A stretch of 64,000 bases of DNA, from assembly GCF_001517835.1 (NCBI RefSeq), contig NZ_LOQG01000011.1, forward strand, positions 170,028 through 234,027, in the 5' to 3' direction. The notes below the pieces were generated by a model. The model was not told the DNA's origin. It saw only the letters and a program-made list of their open reading frames with translations, and did not search any database. The translations under genes were made by a program, and so were the position numbers. This DNA comes from Caviibacter abscessus (GTDB lineage Bacteria; Fusobacteriota; Fusobacteriia; Fusobacteriales; Leptotrichiaceae). Of this stretch, positions 54,522-62,478 are shown one piece after another. How positions within the stretch are numbered: the first letter of the stretch is position 1; each line of letters opens with the position of its first letter.

Positions 54522-56369
54522 TTATTTTAACCCCGCTACAAGTAACACTATATCGTTATATGTAACACCGCTTATTCTATTTGCTTGTCCTACTGTTTTG
54601 GGTTTATGATAACTAAGGCTTGATCTTGCAATATTACTTAAACCTTGTATTTTATCATAATTAAAGTTTTCAGGTATTGGTGTATTTTCAAGTTTTTTAA
54701 ACTTTTCTATCTGTTCTTTTTCTCTTTCTATAAATACCCTATATTTTGCATTTATTTCTATTTGTTCTATTGCTAAAGTATGTAATTTTTTTGTTTCAAT
54801 AAAATTAGATAAATTATCATAGTTTATTTCTTGTCTTGCTAAAAACTCAAAAGCACTTACTACACCGCTTTGAGATGCTCCTTTTAATATTTTATCTAAT
54901 TTTTCATTTGTACTTTGACTTGGGTAAATTTTAATTTCTTTTAATCGTGCTATTTCGTCATCAATGTCTTTTGATATTTTTTCTAACTTTTCAATTTCTT
55001 CTTTATTTAAAAGACCAATTTTTTTAGAAATTTCAAGAAGTCTTAAAAAAGTATTATCCTGTCTTAAAGTAAGTCTATATTCTGCCCTTGATGGCAATAC
55101 TCTATAAGGTTCAGGCGTCTTTTTTGTTATAATATCTTCTATTAAAACTCCAATATATCCTTCATTTCTTCTTATTATTATTTCATCTAGACCTTTAATT
55201 TTTCTTACTGCATTTACTCCGGCAATAAATCCTTGTGCTGCCGCTTCTTCATATCCACTTGTTCCATTTATAGTTCCAGCGGTATAAAGTCCTTCTACTA
55301 TTTTTGATTCCATCGTATAATTTAACTGATGTGCTGGAATATAGTCATATTCTATTGCATAACCATATCTTACAATTTTAGCATTTTCAAGCCCTGATAT
55401 TGTATGTAACATTTTTTCCTGTGCAAATGGTGGCATTGCCGTTGTAAATCCATTTACATATATTTCATCACTTTCAATACTTTCTTGTTCCAAAAAGATT
55501 TGATGATCATATTTATCAGGAAAATTCATAACCTTTCTATCTAGAGACGGGCAATGTCTTGGTCCTTTTGTACTTACTATCCCCGTTACTATAGGAGAAT
55601 ACTTAAGTAATTCTTTTGCTACTTCAATAGTTTGTTTTGTAGTATAAGTAAGATATGTTGGCAATGGATTTTCTTCTTTTTGCTGTGTTTCATAAGAAAA
55701 ATATCTTGGATCTTTTTCTCCATAAAGTTTTGTCATTTTACTAAAATCTATTGATGATTTTAAAAGTCTTGGAGGTGTGGCTGTTTGATATCTATCAAGT
55801 TCTATTCCAAGTTTTTGAAGAGATGTCGGTAAATCTACACTTGCAACTTCTCCAACACGACCTGAACTATATTTAACATCTCCAATTATATATTGACCAT
55901 TTAAAAATGTTCCGGTACAAAGTATAACCGCTTTTGCCATATATTTAACACCAAGTTCATCAACAATTCCATATACTTTATTTTCAGAAACTAAAAGTTC
56001 TGATACATTTCCTTGAATTATAGATAGATTTTCCTGATGTTCCAAAACTTCTCTCATTTTTATTCTATACCAATATTTATCTGCTTGAGCTCTAGTTATT
56101 CTTGCTGCTAGTCCCTTCGTATGATTTAAGTGTTTCAGCTGTAAATTATATTTATCTATATGCGTTGCCATTTGTCCGCCAAGTATACCAATTTCACTTA
56201 CTAAATGGCTTTTACCTGGACCGCCTATTGATGGGTTACAGCTCATCATAGCTATAGTATTTAAATAAATACTAAAAAGTGCTGTTTTGGCTCCCAATCT
56301 GGCACTTGCAAGGGCAGCCTCAACACCTGCATGTCCTGCTCCTACAACTATTACATCAAATTGTTCCAT
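54522..56369 (-). CDS. mnmG: tRNA uridine-34 modification protein MnmG (GidA)
   Basis: FAD protein that with MnmE forms carboxymethylaminomethyl-uridine at the wobble position. 615 aa: GAGHAGVEAALASARLGAKT (FAD fold), MSCNPSIGGPGKSHLVSEI, DPRYFSYETQ, GPRHCPSLDRKV, TAGTINGTSGYEEAAAQGF and the C-terminal ISGVTYNDIVLL are family signatures. First gene of an operon with pgi, GH13 and pepO. mnmE is not in the window. Confidence 0.97.
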   Translation of the reverse strand: MEQFDVIVVGAGHAGVEAALASARLGAKTALFSIYLNTIAMMSCNPSIGGPGKSHLVSEIGILGGQMATHIDKYNLQLKHLNHTKGLAARITRAQADKYWYRIKMREVLEHQENLSIIQGNVSELLVSENKVYGIVDELGVKYMAKAVILCTGTFLNGQYIIGDVKYSSGRVGEVASVDLPTSLQKLGIELDRYQTATPPRLLKSSIDFSKMTKLYGEKDPRYFSYETQQKEENPLPTYLTYTTKQTIEVAKELLKYSPIVTGIVSTKGPRHCPSLDRKVMNFPDKYDHQIFLEQESIESDEIYVNGFTTAMPPFAQEKMLHTISGLENAKIVRYGYAIEYDYIPAHQLNYTMESKIVEGLYTAGTINGTSGYEEAAAQGFIAGVNAVRKIKGLDEIIIRRNEGYIGVLIEDIITKKTPEPYRVLPSRAEYRLTLRQDNTFLRLLEISKKIGLLNKEEIEKLEKISKDIDDEIARLKEIKIYPSQSTNEKLDKILKGASQSGVVSAFEFLARQEINYDNLSNFIETKKLHTLAIEQIEINAKYRVFIEREKEQIEKFKKLENTPIPENFNYDKIQGLSNIARSSLSYHKPKTVGQANRISGVTYNDIVLLVAGLK

Positions 56370-56399
56370 TATTTCTCCTAAATTAATAAAATCACATTT

Positions 56400-56428
56400 A
56401 TTCTACTACTTTTAAAAGTAAAAATCAA
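56400..56428 (-). promoter_or_regulatory. mnmG operon promoter
   Basis: TTGATT (56428-56423), 17 bases, TAGAAT (56405-56400), about 30 bases before the ATG. Confidence 0.65.
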
Positions 56429-56452
56429 TTTTATTTACATTTATCTATAAAC

Positions 56453-56731
56453 TTATTCATTTTCTAATTTTTCTTCAATGATGTTTATAATTTCTAATCC
56501 TTTTTTAGTAATAATATACTTTCCTTTTATTGATTTATATACACCAATACAATCATTTAATTTTAATTCTTTAATAATTCCATTTGCTTTCATTTTTGAA
56601 ATATGTAACATATCTGCAATTTCTTGTTGTGATAATGGAATATATTTGTCTTTTTTTACTTGTATTTGATTATCATATAGAAATTTTAATAATCTGTATT
56701 TGTCATTGGTAAACATAACTAAATTATACAT
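56453..56731 (-). CDS. Small winged-helix transcriptional regulator
   Basis: A 92-aa DNA-binding protein. After a short lead (YNLVMFTNDKYRLLKFLYDNQ) comes a helix-turn-helix (LSQQEIADMLHISKMKANGIIKEL, about residues 33-56, here read in parts) and a wing (GKYIITKKGLEIIN). It resembles MarR/replication-type winged-helix proteins, but no ligand domain is present. An upstream in-frame start would extend it by 18 residues, yet ATG 56731 follows AAAAGGAG with ideal spacing. It is divergent from the outer-membrane gene at 56950, which it may control. Confidence 0.8.
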   Translation of the reverse strand: MYNLVMFTNDKYRLLKFLYDNQIQVKKDKYIPLSQQEIADMLHISKMKANGIIKELKLNDCIGVYKSIKGKYIITKKGLEIINIIEEKLENE

Positions 56732-56753
56732 AAAAATCTCCTTTTTTATTTTC

Positions 56754-56782
56754 ATTATATCAACATAATATCTAATTATCAA
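56754..56782 (-). promoter_or_regulatory. Promoter of the winged-helix regulator gene
   Basis: TTGATA (56782-56777), 17 bases, TATAAT (56759-56754). Confidence 0.78.
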
Positions 56783-56847
56783 CAACTTTTATGGTGTATA
56801 TATTTGTTATAAAAAAATATAAAAAATTCATAATTATTTTGTATTTT

Positions 56848-56881
56848 CACGCTTATTCATTGATTTTCAGTGTATAGCGTG
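56848..56881. promoter_or_regulatory. Imperfect dyad between the divergent genes, possible operator
   Basis: CACGCT (56848-56853) and AGCGTG (56876-56881) are inverted, with a second partial match CATTG/CAGTG inside. It lies just upstream of the -35 box of the plus-strand gene and would suit a dimeric regulator. Confidence 0.35.
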
Positions 56882-56886
56882 CAAAA

Positions 56887-56916
56887 TTGAAATTTACTTT
56901 ATAAGTATGATAAAAT
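56887..56916 (+). promoter_or_regulatory. Promoter of the plus-strand outer-membrane protein gene
   Basis: TTGAAA (56887-56892), 18 bases, TAAAAT (56911-56916), 33 bases before the ATG. Confidence 0.65.
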
Positions 56917-56949
56917 ACTACAAACTAACATAGAAAGTGAGTTGTTAAA

Positions 56950-57459
56950 ATGAAAAAAACATTATTATTATTGTCTACTATATTAATTACTTTTGCATCT
57001 TTTGCAAATATACAAACAGGAAGACCTAATGTTAAAATTTCAGGTTCTCTTGGACTGTCTTCACTTCTTGGAGTTGATGCTTCTATAGGAATACAACCTG
57101 AATGGACTGCAAAATTTAGTAATGATTGGGAAATAGGATTTGGTCCTGTTTTTGATATTAATGCAGGTTATTATGGTTCCATTCATTTTGCATCTGTTGG
57201 TGCAGGAGTTACTTTAAGATTTGATGCTAAGAAAAAATTAAATTATAATAAAAAGATTTATTTTGGAGCTGAAGGAGGACTTAAGTTTCAAAAAGATTTT
57301 TATTTAACTAACAATGGAACTAACGGAAAACTACCTACAACAAGTGGAATATTTAAGATAAATACAGGTGTTGAATACAGAAACGGATTTTATATTGGTG
57401 GTTTCCTAGGATATGGTAAAGGAAATATAGGGTTAGAATTAGGATATAGAACTCGTTAA
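56950..57459 (+). CDS. Small outer-membrane beta-barrel protein
   Basis: The only clear plus-strand gene. A 169-aa protein with signal peptide (residues 1-19, TLLLLSTILITFASFA) and a mature part of alternating Gly/aromatic strands (GSLGLSSLLGVDASIGIQP, EIGFGPVFDINAGYYG, FYIGGFLGYGKGNIGLELGY), typical of an 8-stranded barrel. It ends GYRTR rather than with an aromatic residue. The family is not recognised. Transcribed from its own promoter, divergent from the winged-helix regulator. Confidence 0.8.
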   Translation: MKKTLLLLSTILITFASFANIQTGRPNVKISGSLGLSSLLGVDASIGIQPEWTAKFSNDWEIGFGPVFDINAGYYGSIHFASVGAGVTLRFDAKKKLNYNKKIYFGAEGGLKFQKDFYLTNNGTNGKLPTTSGIFKINTGVEYRNGFYIGGFLGYGKGNIGLELGYRTR

Positions 57460-57467
57460 TAATAAGT

Positions 57468-57510
57468 AAAAAGAGTTACCTCCTAAAAATAAAGGAGAGT
57501 AACTCTTTTT
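57468..57510. terminator. Bidirectional terminator between convergent genes
   Basis: A perfect 12-bp stem (AAAAAGAGTTAC at 57468-57479 with GTAACTCTTTTT at 57499-57510) with an inner CTCCT/AGGAG pairing. A/T runs on both sides serve both strands: the outer-membrane gene (+) and the pullulanase (-). Confidence 0.93.
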
Positions 57511-57512
57511 TA

Positions 57513-60500
57513 TTAATTTACTTTTTTAATAACTAAAGTTGAAATAGGACTGATTTTAATTTTTGAATTTTTAACATTTATCTTTTCAATTCCATTTGCA
57601 TTTGCTTTATTATCTTTAACAAGAACTATATATTTACCATTTTCTATATTTATCTCTTTTTCATTAAAGCTTGCATTATGTATTACATATATATTATTTT
57701 TATCATCACTTAATCTATATGCTACAACTTGATCTTGTGCAACTATAGTTTTAAATACTTTATTTATTTTCTTATAATCGCTTAAATTAAACAAATCATA
57801 ATCTTTTCTAATTGCAATAAGTTCTTTTATATACTCAACTATATCGTTATTTTCTTTTGCTCTATTCCAATCAAGTTTATTTATTTCATCAGAAGCATTA
57901 TATGAATTTTCATTTCCTTGTTTAGTTCTTGCAAACTCTTGACCTGCATGTATAAATGGTATTCCTTCAGAAAGAAGTACTATACTTGAAGCAAGTTTAT
58001 GTCTTTTAATTCTTACTTGAACACTTTCATCAGAATTTGTTTTTTCAAGTTGATCCCATAAAGTTAAATTATCATGTGCTTCAACATATTGTATAAGCTG
58101 ATTAGCTGATATATATGTTTTTATACCTTCTCCACCTTTAATATTATTTAACACTCTTTGTTCAAGATTTTTTTCTCCACTTGCAAATCCTTTTCCTATT
58201 TTACCAAAAGTTGAACCCTTAACCGCATCTCTTATGTCATCATTAAAGAATGCAATATTGTCAAGTTTATTTGCGTTATATTGTGCAGCTTTTTCTTCTT
58301 TAGGTAAAGTTCCCATATCCCAACCTTCTCCAAGAATTATGATATTAGGATTAATTTTTAATAGTTCATCTCTTACAGTTTTCATAGTTTCAACATCAAG
58401 AATACCCATTAAATCAAATCTAAATCCATCTAAATTATATGTGCTTGCCCAATATTTAACACTATCAACTATAAATTTTCTTGCCATTGCTCTTTCACTT
58501 GCAACATCATTTCCTACACCTGTTCCATTAGTTAATGTACCATCTTCATTATGTCTAAAGAAATAATTAGGAACTATTTTGTCAAAGCTATGTTCTCCTA
58601 CACTAAACACATGATTATATACAACATCCATTATTACAGCAATATTATTTTTATGTAACTCATCTACTAATTGTTGTAACTCTTTAATTCTTGTATTAGG
58701 GTTATTAGGATTTGTACTGTAGCTTCCCTCAGGTGTATTATAGTTTACAGGATCATATCCCCAGTTATATTTTTCAAATTGATTATTTTCATCAACAGAA
58801 TACTTACTAAAATCATAGATAGGTAAAAGTTGAACATGAGTTACACCTAAAGATTTAATATAGTCTAAACCTGTTATTTGACCATCTTTTGTTTTAGTTC
58901 CTTTTTCTGTAAGACCTAAAAATTTACCTTTATTTTTTATGCCACTATCACTATAGCTTGATAAATCTCTTACATGTAGTTCATAAATTATAGGGTTTTT
59001 AGAAGAAGTAAATTTAATATCACTTGGTTTTGGATTTACAACAACTGAGTGTTCTCCATTAACTGTTGTTGATTTTGCATAAGGATCTACTGCTATATTT
59101 GATTTTTCACCAAAATATACTTCGTAGTTATATATAGTTCCTAATTGATTTTCATCAAGAGTTACACTATATACACCTTTTTCTTCTTTTTTCATACTAA
59201 TTGTATTTTTAACTTTTTTGTCATTTCCATAAATTAATAAATTTACTTTTGTAGCAGTTGGAGCCCATACTTTAAATGTTGTACTGTTTTCAGTATACAT
59301 TGCTCCCAATTCCTTATCATATGAAAACTTTTCGTCAAATGATTTACTTTCTACTACACGTCCTAAAATTACTTTTTTAGTGCCAAAATTTTCTAATTTT
59401 ACAGTTAAATTCTCAAATAAATCTAATTCTTTTGCAAAAACTACTTTAATTTTATTTGTTTGAATGTTATTACCTTTTACAACTGTTACACTTTTTATTT
59501 TTTTATTTCCAACTTTAATTTGTTTAGGTAAACTAAATGGTTTATTTGTTTCAATTGTTATACTGTTTAAATCATCTATTGTAGCACTAAGAATTTCATT
59601 TTTCTTATCAGCTTTTTCTTTTGAATAATAAACTGTTTTATCATCTTGGTTTATATAAACTGTTGCATGTCCTTTATCATCAAATTTAGTAATAACTCTA
59701 GTATCTAAATCTGAAATTATCTTCTTTTTATTTATAGAAAAAATTGAAAATTCTAATTTTTGTAAATCTTTTCCACTAATTTCAACTTCTGCTTTTGCAT
59801 AATCTTTAACTTTTTTAAAGTTAAATACTTTCTTACTTCCTGTAATTTTAAGTTTTAAATTACTATAATCTTTTTTATATCTTTTATAAATAACAACTGC
59901 ACTTAATTTATCATAACTTTTAGGTTTAGCATCAGGATTTTCATAATAAGTTTTAGGATCTTTTGATTTTAACCATACCTCTGCTACTCCATTTTCTACT
60001 TTTATATATCTATCAGCAGTCTTACTGCTCCAATCAGGAGTTCTTACTATATATCCAACTTCTTTATAATTACCATCTAATACTATTTCAGAAATTAATC
60101 CAAAACTGTCTACATCATCAAACTTGTATTCTTTACCATCCAGACCTTTAGGCCATATCCATAAATCCCAATTTTTATCTTCAGATTTTTGATAATGGAT
60201 TAATAACTTTGTCTTATCTTTTTCAGGTTTTAATACTCTATCAATATTAGTCGTATATACTTTTTCATCTCCTGATTTTAACCATACTTCTGCAAAACCA
60301 TCTTTTACATCTATATAACGGTCTTTGTCAACGTCTTTTTTACTCCAGTCAGGTATTCTAACTATGAAACCTACCTTATCAAATCTACCGTCCAATTCAA
60401 TTTCAGCAACTTCTCCAAATTTATCTTTTTTTGTAAATTTGTATTCTTTCCCGCCCATATCTTTAGGCCATATCCATAAATCCCAATTTTTATCTTCAGA

Positions 60501-60629
60501 TTTTTGATAATGTACAATAATTTTTGTTTTATTTTCAGGTATTTCTTGTTTAGAATAAGTAAAAATACTAAATATTGATATTAATATCAGAACAATAAGT
60601 TTAGTATAATAATTAGATAATTTTTCCAA
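57513..60629 (-). CDS. pulA: Exported type I pullulanase
   Basis: A 1038-aa enzyme that debranches alpha-1,6 links in glycogen, amylopectin and pullulan. Residues 1-26 look like a signal or anchor sequence without a lipobox Cys. Two tandem CBM41 (PUD) modules, about 35-125 and 140-228, both contain KSEDKNWDLWIWPK. A third beta domain follows (about 240-440), then CBM48 (445-535) and the GH13 barrel with YNWGYDP (621-627), the type I pullulanase mark, DVVYNH (668-673), GFRFDL (Asp739), GEGWD (Glu768) and AHD (His852, Asp853). TTG 60629, nine bases after AAAAAGGAG, is the likely start. Confidence 0.93.
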   Translation of the reverse strand: MEKLSNYYTKLIVLILISIFSIFTYSKQEIPENKTKIIVHYQKSEDKNWDLWIWPKDMGGKEYKFTKKDKFGEVAEIELDGRFDKVGFIVRIPDWSKKDVDKDRYIDVKDGFAEVWLKSGDEKVYTTNIDRVLKPEKDKTKLLIHYQKSEDKNWDLWIWPKGLDGKEYKFDDVDSFGLISEIVLDGNYKEVGYIVRTPDWSSKTADRYIKVENGVAEVWLKSKDPKTYYENPDAKPKSYDKLSAVVIYKRYKKDYSNLKLKITGSKKVFNFKKVKDYAKAEVEISGKDLQKLEFSIFSINKKKIISDLDTRVITKFDDKGHATVYINQDDKTVYYSKEKADKKNEILSATIDDLNSITIETNKPFSLPKQIKVGNKKIKSVTVVKGNNIQTNKIKVVFAKELDLFENLTVKLENFGTKKVILGRVVESKSFDEKFSYDKELGAMYTENSTTFKVWAPTATKVNLLIYGNDKKVKNTISMKKEEKGVYSVTLDENQLGTIYNYEVYFGEKSNIAVDPYAKSTTVNGEHSVVVNPKPSDIKFTSSKNPIIYELHVRDLSSYSDSGIKNKGKFLGLTEKGTKTKDGQITGLDYIKSLGVTHVQLLPIYDFSKYSVDENNQFEKYNWGYDPVNYNTPEGSYSTNPNNPNTRIKELQQLVDELHKNNIAVIMDVVYNHVFSVGEHSFDKIVPNYFFRHNEDGTLTNGTGVGNDVASERAMARKFIVDSVKYWASTYNLDGFRFDLMGILDVETMKTVRDELLKINPNIIILGEGWDMGTLPKEEKAAQYNANKLDNIAFFNDDIRDAVKGSTFGKIGKGFASGEKNLEQRVLNNIKGGEGIKTYISANQLIQYVEAHDNLTLWDQLEKTNSDESVQVRIKRHKLASSIVLLSEGIPFIHAGQEFARTKQGNENSYNASDEINKLDWNRAKENNDIVEYIKELIAIRKDYDLFNLSDYKKINKVFKTIVAQDQVVAYRLSDDKNNIYVIHNASFNEKEINIENGKYIVLVKDNKANANGIEKINVKNSKIKISPISTLVIKKVN

Positions 60630-60666
60630 TATAAACAACTCCTTTTTATTATAAATCGCATAATAA

Positions 60667-60695
60667 TTAATACCTTGATTTATTTTAAAAGTCAA
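60667..60695 (-). promoter_or_regulatory. Pullulanase promoter
   Basis: TTGACT (60695-60690), 17 bases, TATTAA (60672-60667), about 38 bases before the TTG start. Confidence 0.68.
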
Positions 60696-60696
60696 T

Positions 60697-60726
60697 AAAA
60701 AATATACCAAGTAACTTTACCTGGTA
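60697..60726 (-). terminator. Terminator after the ABC exporter genes
   Basis: TACCAAGTAA (60705-60714) and TTACCTGGTA (60717-60726) pair with one G-U; on the minus strand UAUUUUUUA follows. Confidence 0.85.
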
Positions 60727-60738
60727 CATTTTTTTATC

Positions 60739-62478
60739 TTAAAATTCTTTTTCTTTGTCATTTTTATCTTTATCTAACATAGATTTATATATTCCATTTA
60801 AGTTCACAAGTTCATTATGATTTCCTTTTTCAATTATTTTACCTTTATCTAATACATATATCATGTCAGCATTTTTTATAGTTGATAATCTATGTGCTAT
60901 TATTAACGTTGTTCTATTTTTACTTAAAACTTCTATTCCTTTTTGTATTTTTTGCTCCGTTTTACTATCTACATTTGCTGTAGCTTCATCAAGAATTAAT
61001 ATACTAGGATTAGATGCTAATGCTCTTGCAAAAGATATCAGTTGTTTTTCTCCTGTTGAAAAATTACTTCCATCAATTAACACCTTCGCATCAATACCTC
61101 TTTCATCTAATAAATATTTTGCTCCTACAAGTTCTAAACATTTTTGTGAATATGCTTTATCTTCTGATATATTAGATAATATAGTACCTTCAAAAAGAAA
61201 AGAATCTTGTAAAACTATTGCCATTTTTGATCTTATAAAATCATTTTCTATATCTTTTAAATTTTTCCCGCTTATATAAATATTTCCTTTTTGATTTTCA
61301 TAAAATTTAATTAACAAATTCATTATAGTTGATTTCCCACTTCCTGTATGACCTACAAATGCAACAGTTTCATTTTCCTTTATTTCTAAATTAATGTCTT
61401 TTAATACATAATTATCCTCTTTGTATGAAAAGCTTACATTTTCAAATTTAATATTTGCCTTAAAATCTTCAATAATTTCTTGACCATTCTTTTTCTCAAC
61501 TTTAAGTTCCAATAAATCTTTTAAATTTTTTGCAGCACCTTTTGCTCTTGTATAAACAGATAAATTAGTTGTTAAAACTGCAACTTCATTTAAAATATAT
61601 GAACTGTAAAATAGAAATAATAATGTATTCGGCACAGTTATTAAATTAAGATTATTATAATTTGAATATATAAAATAGAAAATAATAGTTAAGTTTACAA
61701 ATATTCTAAGCAAATCAAAAGCATTGTGCTGTGAAAGTGATTCTATATAAGTTATCATATCTTGAGCTTTTCTTTTTTTCTTAGCATGATTTTGCCAATT
61801 ATTTAAAACTTTTTCTTCATTATTAAATGCTTTTATTACTTCTAAATTTTGACACATTTCATTTGCAATACCTGAACAAAGAGAATTTTCTTTTCTCATT
61901 TTTACTAAATAAGGGTATTCTACTTTTGTATTTACAGTTTGTAATAAAAATACAAAAGGAACAAATATTAGAAATATAAGGGCAAGTCTATAATCTATAT
62001 ATAGCATTATTGCGTATAAAATAGTAGCCTTAAATATCGTAACTAAACTGTCTATAACCGTAGATCTAAAAAAGTTTCTTATCTGATTTACATCTGATGT
62101 TATTCTTGACAGTACAGATCCTGCTGGAATATTATCAAAATACTCTATAGGTAATGCTTGGACATGGTCGTACACCATTTTTTGTATATTATAATGTATT
62201 ACATTTGAACCTTTAACAAGCAGATATTTTCTCATTATTATAGCAAATGCCTCTGCCATTTTAATTCCTAAATAAATCAATGCTAATTTAAAAGTTATTG
62301 CAAGCACTATATTTTTATCTAATTTTGCTAAATCATCTTTAAAAATATTTGATATTATTTTAACTGTTACTATTTCAGTGGATATACCAATTACAACAAA
62401 TATCAACCCTACAACAAACTCTTTTGTTGCAAACTTTATATACTTAAAAAAACTAAGTAAATGATTTTTCTCTTTCAA
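60739..62478 (-). CDS. ABC exporter half-transporter (second subunit)
   Basis: A 579-aa fusion of a six-helix membrane domain (about residues 15-310) and an ATPase domain: Walker A GHTGSGKST (about 370), Q-loop VLQDSFLFEG, signature FSTGEKQLISFAR and Walker B ILILDEATANVD, then IAHRLST. The signature FSTGE departs from LSGGQ, but Walker B keeps the catalytic Glu. With the partner at 62453-64000 it would form a heterodimeric exporter of the LmrCD/TM287-288 type. TTG start at 62478 after AAAAGGAG, inside the partner's last codons (26-base overlap). Substrate unknown; drug or lipid export is typical. Confidence 0.9.
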   Translation of the reverse strand: MKEKNHLLSFFKYIKFATKEFVVGLIFVVIGISTEIVTVKIISNIFKDDLAKLDKNIVLAITFKLALIYLGIKMAEAFAIIMRKYLLVKGSNVIHYNIQKMVYDHVQALPIEYFDNIPAGSVLSRITSDVNQIRNFFRSTVIDSLVTIFKATILYAIMLYIDYRLALIFLIFVPFVFLLQTVNTKVEYPYLVKMRKENSLCSGIANEMCQNLEVIKAFNNEEKVLNNWQNHAKKKRKAQDMITYIESLSQHNAFDLLRIFVNLTIIFYFIYSNYNNLNLITVPNTLLFLFYSSYILNEVAVLTTNLSVYTRAKGAAKNLKDLLELKVEKKNGQEIIEDFKANIKFENVSFSYKEDNYVLKDINLEIKENETVAFVGHTGSGKSTIMNLLIKFYENQKGNIYISGKNLKDIENDFIRSKMAIVLQDSFLFEGTILSNISEDKAYSQKCLELVGAKYLLDERGIDAKVLIDGSNFSTGEKQLISFARALASNPSILILDEATANVDSKTEQKIQKGIEVLSKNRTTLIIAHRLSTIKNADMIYVLDKGKIIEKGNHNELVNLNGIYKSMLDKDKNDKEKEF

